Shown here: positions 62,687-64,000 of the stretch, in pieces
Layout of the letters: every line of letters begins with the position of its first letter
How positions within the stretch are numbered: position 1 is the stretch's first letter
Assembly: GCF_009830285.1 (NCBI RefSeq)
Contig: NZ_WUQX01000001.1
Location: 5,362,838-5,426,837 of the forward strand
Length of the DNA: 64,000 nt
From: Sporofaciens musculi
Lineage (GTDB): Bacteria > Bacillota > Clostridia > Lachnospirales > Lachnospiraceae
Direction of reading: 5' to 3'
The notes under the pieces: model-generated
Told to the model about the DNA's origin: nothing
The model's database searches: none
What the model saw: only the letters and a program-made list of their open reading frames with translations
Made by a program: the position numbers and the translations under genes

Positions 62687-64000
62687 ATGTATATCGCACT
62701 TACTATATCTTTACTTGCATCAAATCGCACAGCTTCCTGGAACGATGCCTTGATTCCATAAAACCGCTTCTTGTAAAAATCCCATGCGAATTGATCATCG
62801 TACTGACAAACACAGATGCAGATGTAAAAAAAATTGCGGAAAATTATACGCCTCAGCTTATACCCTTTAAATGGTGCAATGATTTCTCTGCCGCCAGAAA
62901 TATCGGCTTAAAATCCGCACAGGGGGAATGGTTCCTGTACATTGATGATGACGAATGGTTTGATGATGTAGACGAGATCTGCCAGTTCTTCCTGAGTGGT
63001 GAATACAGGCATTACAACAGCGCCCACTATATACAGCGCAATTATCAAAATTGGGAGGGCACAAAGTATTCTGATTTTTCTGCATTTCGGATGATAAAGA
63101 GAATTTCTGCAAGCCATTTTCAGGGAGAAATCCATGAAGAATTAACGCCTCGTATAGCTCCCTGCAAATATTTCCAGACCTTTGTACATCATTATGGTTA
63201 TGTAACAGACAGCGCTAACTCACCAAAAGCTTTTCGGAATATACCTATGCTTTTGCAGTCCATTGAAAAACATCCAAAACAGGTTAAAAATTATATCCAG
63301 ATTGCTAAGGAGTTTGGTTTGGAAGGAAACTGGAAAGCAGCCGAAAAATACTGCCGAATAGGGTTAGATATTTGCCAAAAATCTAAAGATTCATATTCAA
63401 TGGGATGGCTTCAGGCATACCTGGCGTATCTGACAGGAAAAGCGCCGGGGAAAACTCCGGCAATCCAAGAGATTATAAATATTTTGAATGAGGAAAGTCC
63501 TTCTGAGCTCGTCAGGCTGATTCTGTACCAACAGCTTATCTATCTTTATTTCGAGGCACAGGAATCAGAACAGGTCGTCCGGTACGGATGGAAATTTGAA
63601 AATTTATTGGACGAAATGGACAGCCAAGCGTATCTCTGGAAAGAACAGAGTTACGGAGAATTCTGTGAAAATTATGTAAAAAATCCGGAACGCTTATTTG
63701 GAACAAGAGCGGCTTGCGTTGCCAGTGCATTGGAACTCCAAGAGCAAAAAGAGCGCCGCATACTTTCTCAAACGGTTTCCGTGGGATACAGAGGAGATTT
63801 TGGGCAGATATTATTCTGATTTTGAAAAATGGAAAACAAAATATGCTGCTCCTTACGTTCAAATTCTCTTTGAGATATTACAAGATATAATGATTAGCTT
63901 TAATATACCCGAAGTTTCCTGTATTTATAAATATCCGGATATACAAATTCCCATCTATCTTTTACTTTAAAATCGCTGGATTCTTTGAGCAAAGAAATAA
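62687..64000 (+). pseudogene. Type B GT2-TPR glycosyltransferase, cassette 4 (GT-B4), partial, frame broken three times as read
   Basis: ATG at 62687 after AGGAGG; runs off the right edge. MYIALTISLLASNRT, then a break at C2 (62736-62737; one C restores ASLERCLDSIKPLLVKIP). GT2 domain: FKWCNDFSAARNIGLKSAQG, FLYIDDDEWFDDVDEI, GEIHEELTPRIAPCKYFQTF. TPR-like part: NYIQIAKEFGLEGNWKAAEK. A second break at A5 (63746-63750) is best repaired by removing one A (LQEQKSAAYFLKRFPWDTEE), the only break that looks like an expansion. A third at T3 (63966-63968; one T gives LLLKSLDSLSKE). A GT-A4 is expected beyond the window. Confidence 0.8.

Noticed and set aside
16025..63970. Whole-locus pseudogenisation of the flagellum
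   Set aside because: Breaks are almost only one-base run contractions, spread over otherwise perfectly conserved genes; sequencing error explains them better.
40078..64000. CRISPR or phage interpretation of the repeats
   Set aside because: Repeats are whole genes with leaders and terminators; there are no short regularly spaced direct repeats and no phage structural genes.

Overview
The window looks like the main motility locus of a flagellated Clostridia species, most likely Lachnospiraceae. Supporting this are about 43% GC by eye, strong GGAGG ribosome sites, a Gram-positive fla/che gene order (cheC, cheD, cheV, fliY, flbD), Lachnospiraceae-type TPR glycosyltransferases and short flagellins. 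No rRNA, tRNA or CRISPR array was seen.

Layout. 1-2.4 kb: a partial nucleotidyltransferase-like gene, an ftsE-like ATPase without ftsX, and a secreted C39-like cysteine peptidase, closed by a long inverted repeat. 2.4-5.9 kb: chaperone-like gene, fliS and fliD behind a perfect sigma-28 -10 box. 5.9-7.7 kb: a ParA ATPase paired with a disordered protein ending in a ComFB domain. 7.7-9.4 kb: a chemoreceptor with an extracellular CZB-like zinc motif. 9.5-36.7 kb: one long leftward operon, transcribed flgB-fliE-fliF-fliG-fliH-fliI-fliJ-fliK-flgD-(flagellar operon protein)-flgE-flbD-motA-motB-fliM-cheY-flgC-fliY-fliO-fliP-fliQ-fliR-flhB-flhA-fliA-flgF-flgG-cheC-cheD-cheV-EAL/HDOD protein-SprA-like metalloprotease. 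36.8-40 kb: a FlgJ-like lytic transglycosylase and a second chemoreceptor.

40-64 kb is the accessory and most interesting part. It holds four cassettes, each a flagellin gene, a terminator-like hairpin, a 'type B' GT2-TPR protein (about 690-705 aa) and a 'type A' GT2-TPR protein (about 675 aa; the fourth cassette runs off the end). Cassette 1 is on the minus strand and cassettes 2-4 are on the plus strand. A serine recombinase and a third kind of GT2-TPR protein lie between the inverted cassettes 1 and 2. An Rpn-like nuclease lies between cassettes 2 and 3, and an AAA-ATPase/PD-(D/E)XK protein plus an unknown gene lie between 3 and 4. All four flagellin leaders share an upstream block and a 5'UTR hairpin with one covarying base pair and a GGA loop, next to an AAGGAGG ribosome site. 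This is the layout of CsrA-controlled flagellin leaders.

About twenty reading-frame breaks occur in flhA, fliP, motA, fliH, fliJ and many accessory genes. Nearly all are repaired by adding one base to a homopolymer, and each complete gene then becomes a whole number of codons of normal family length. I read most of them as base-calling contractions, not decay, but the sequence alone cannot prove this.
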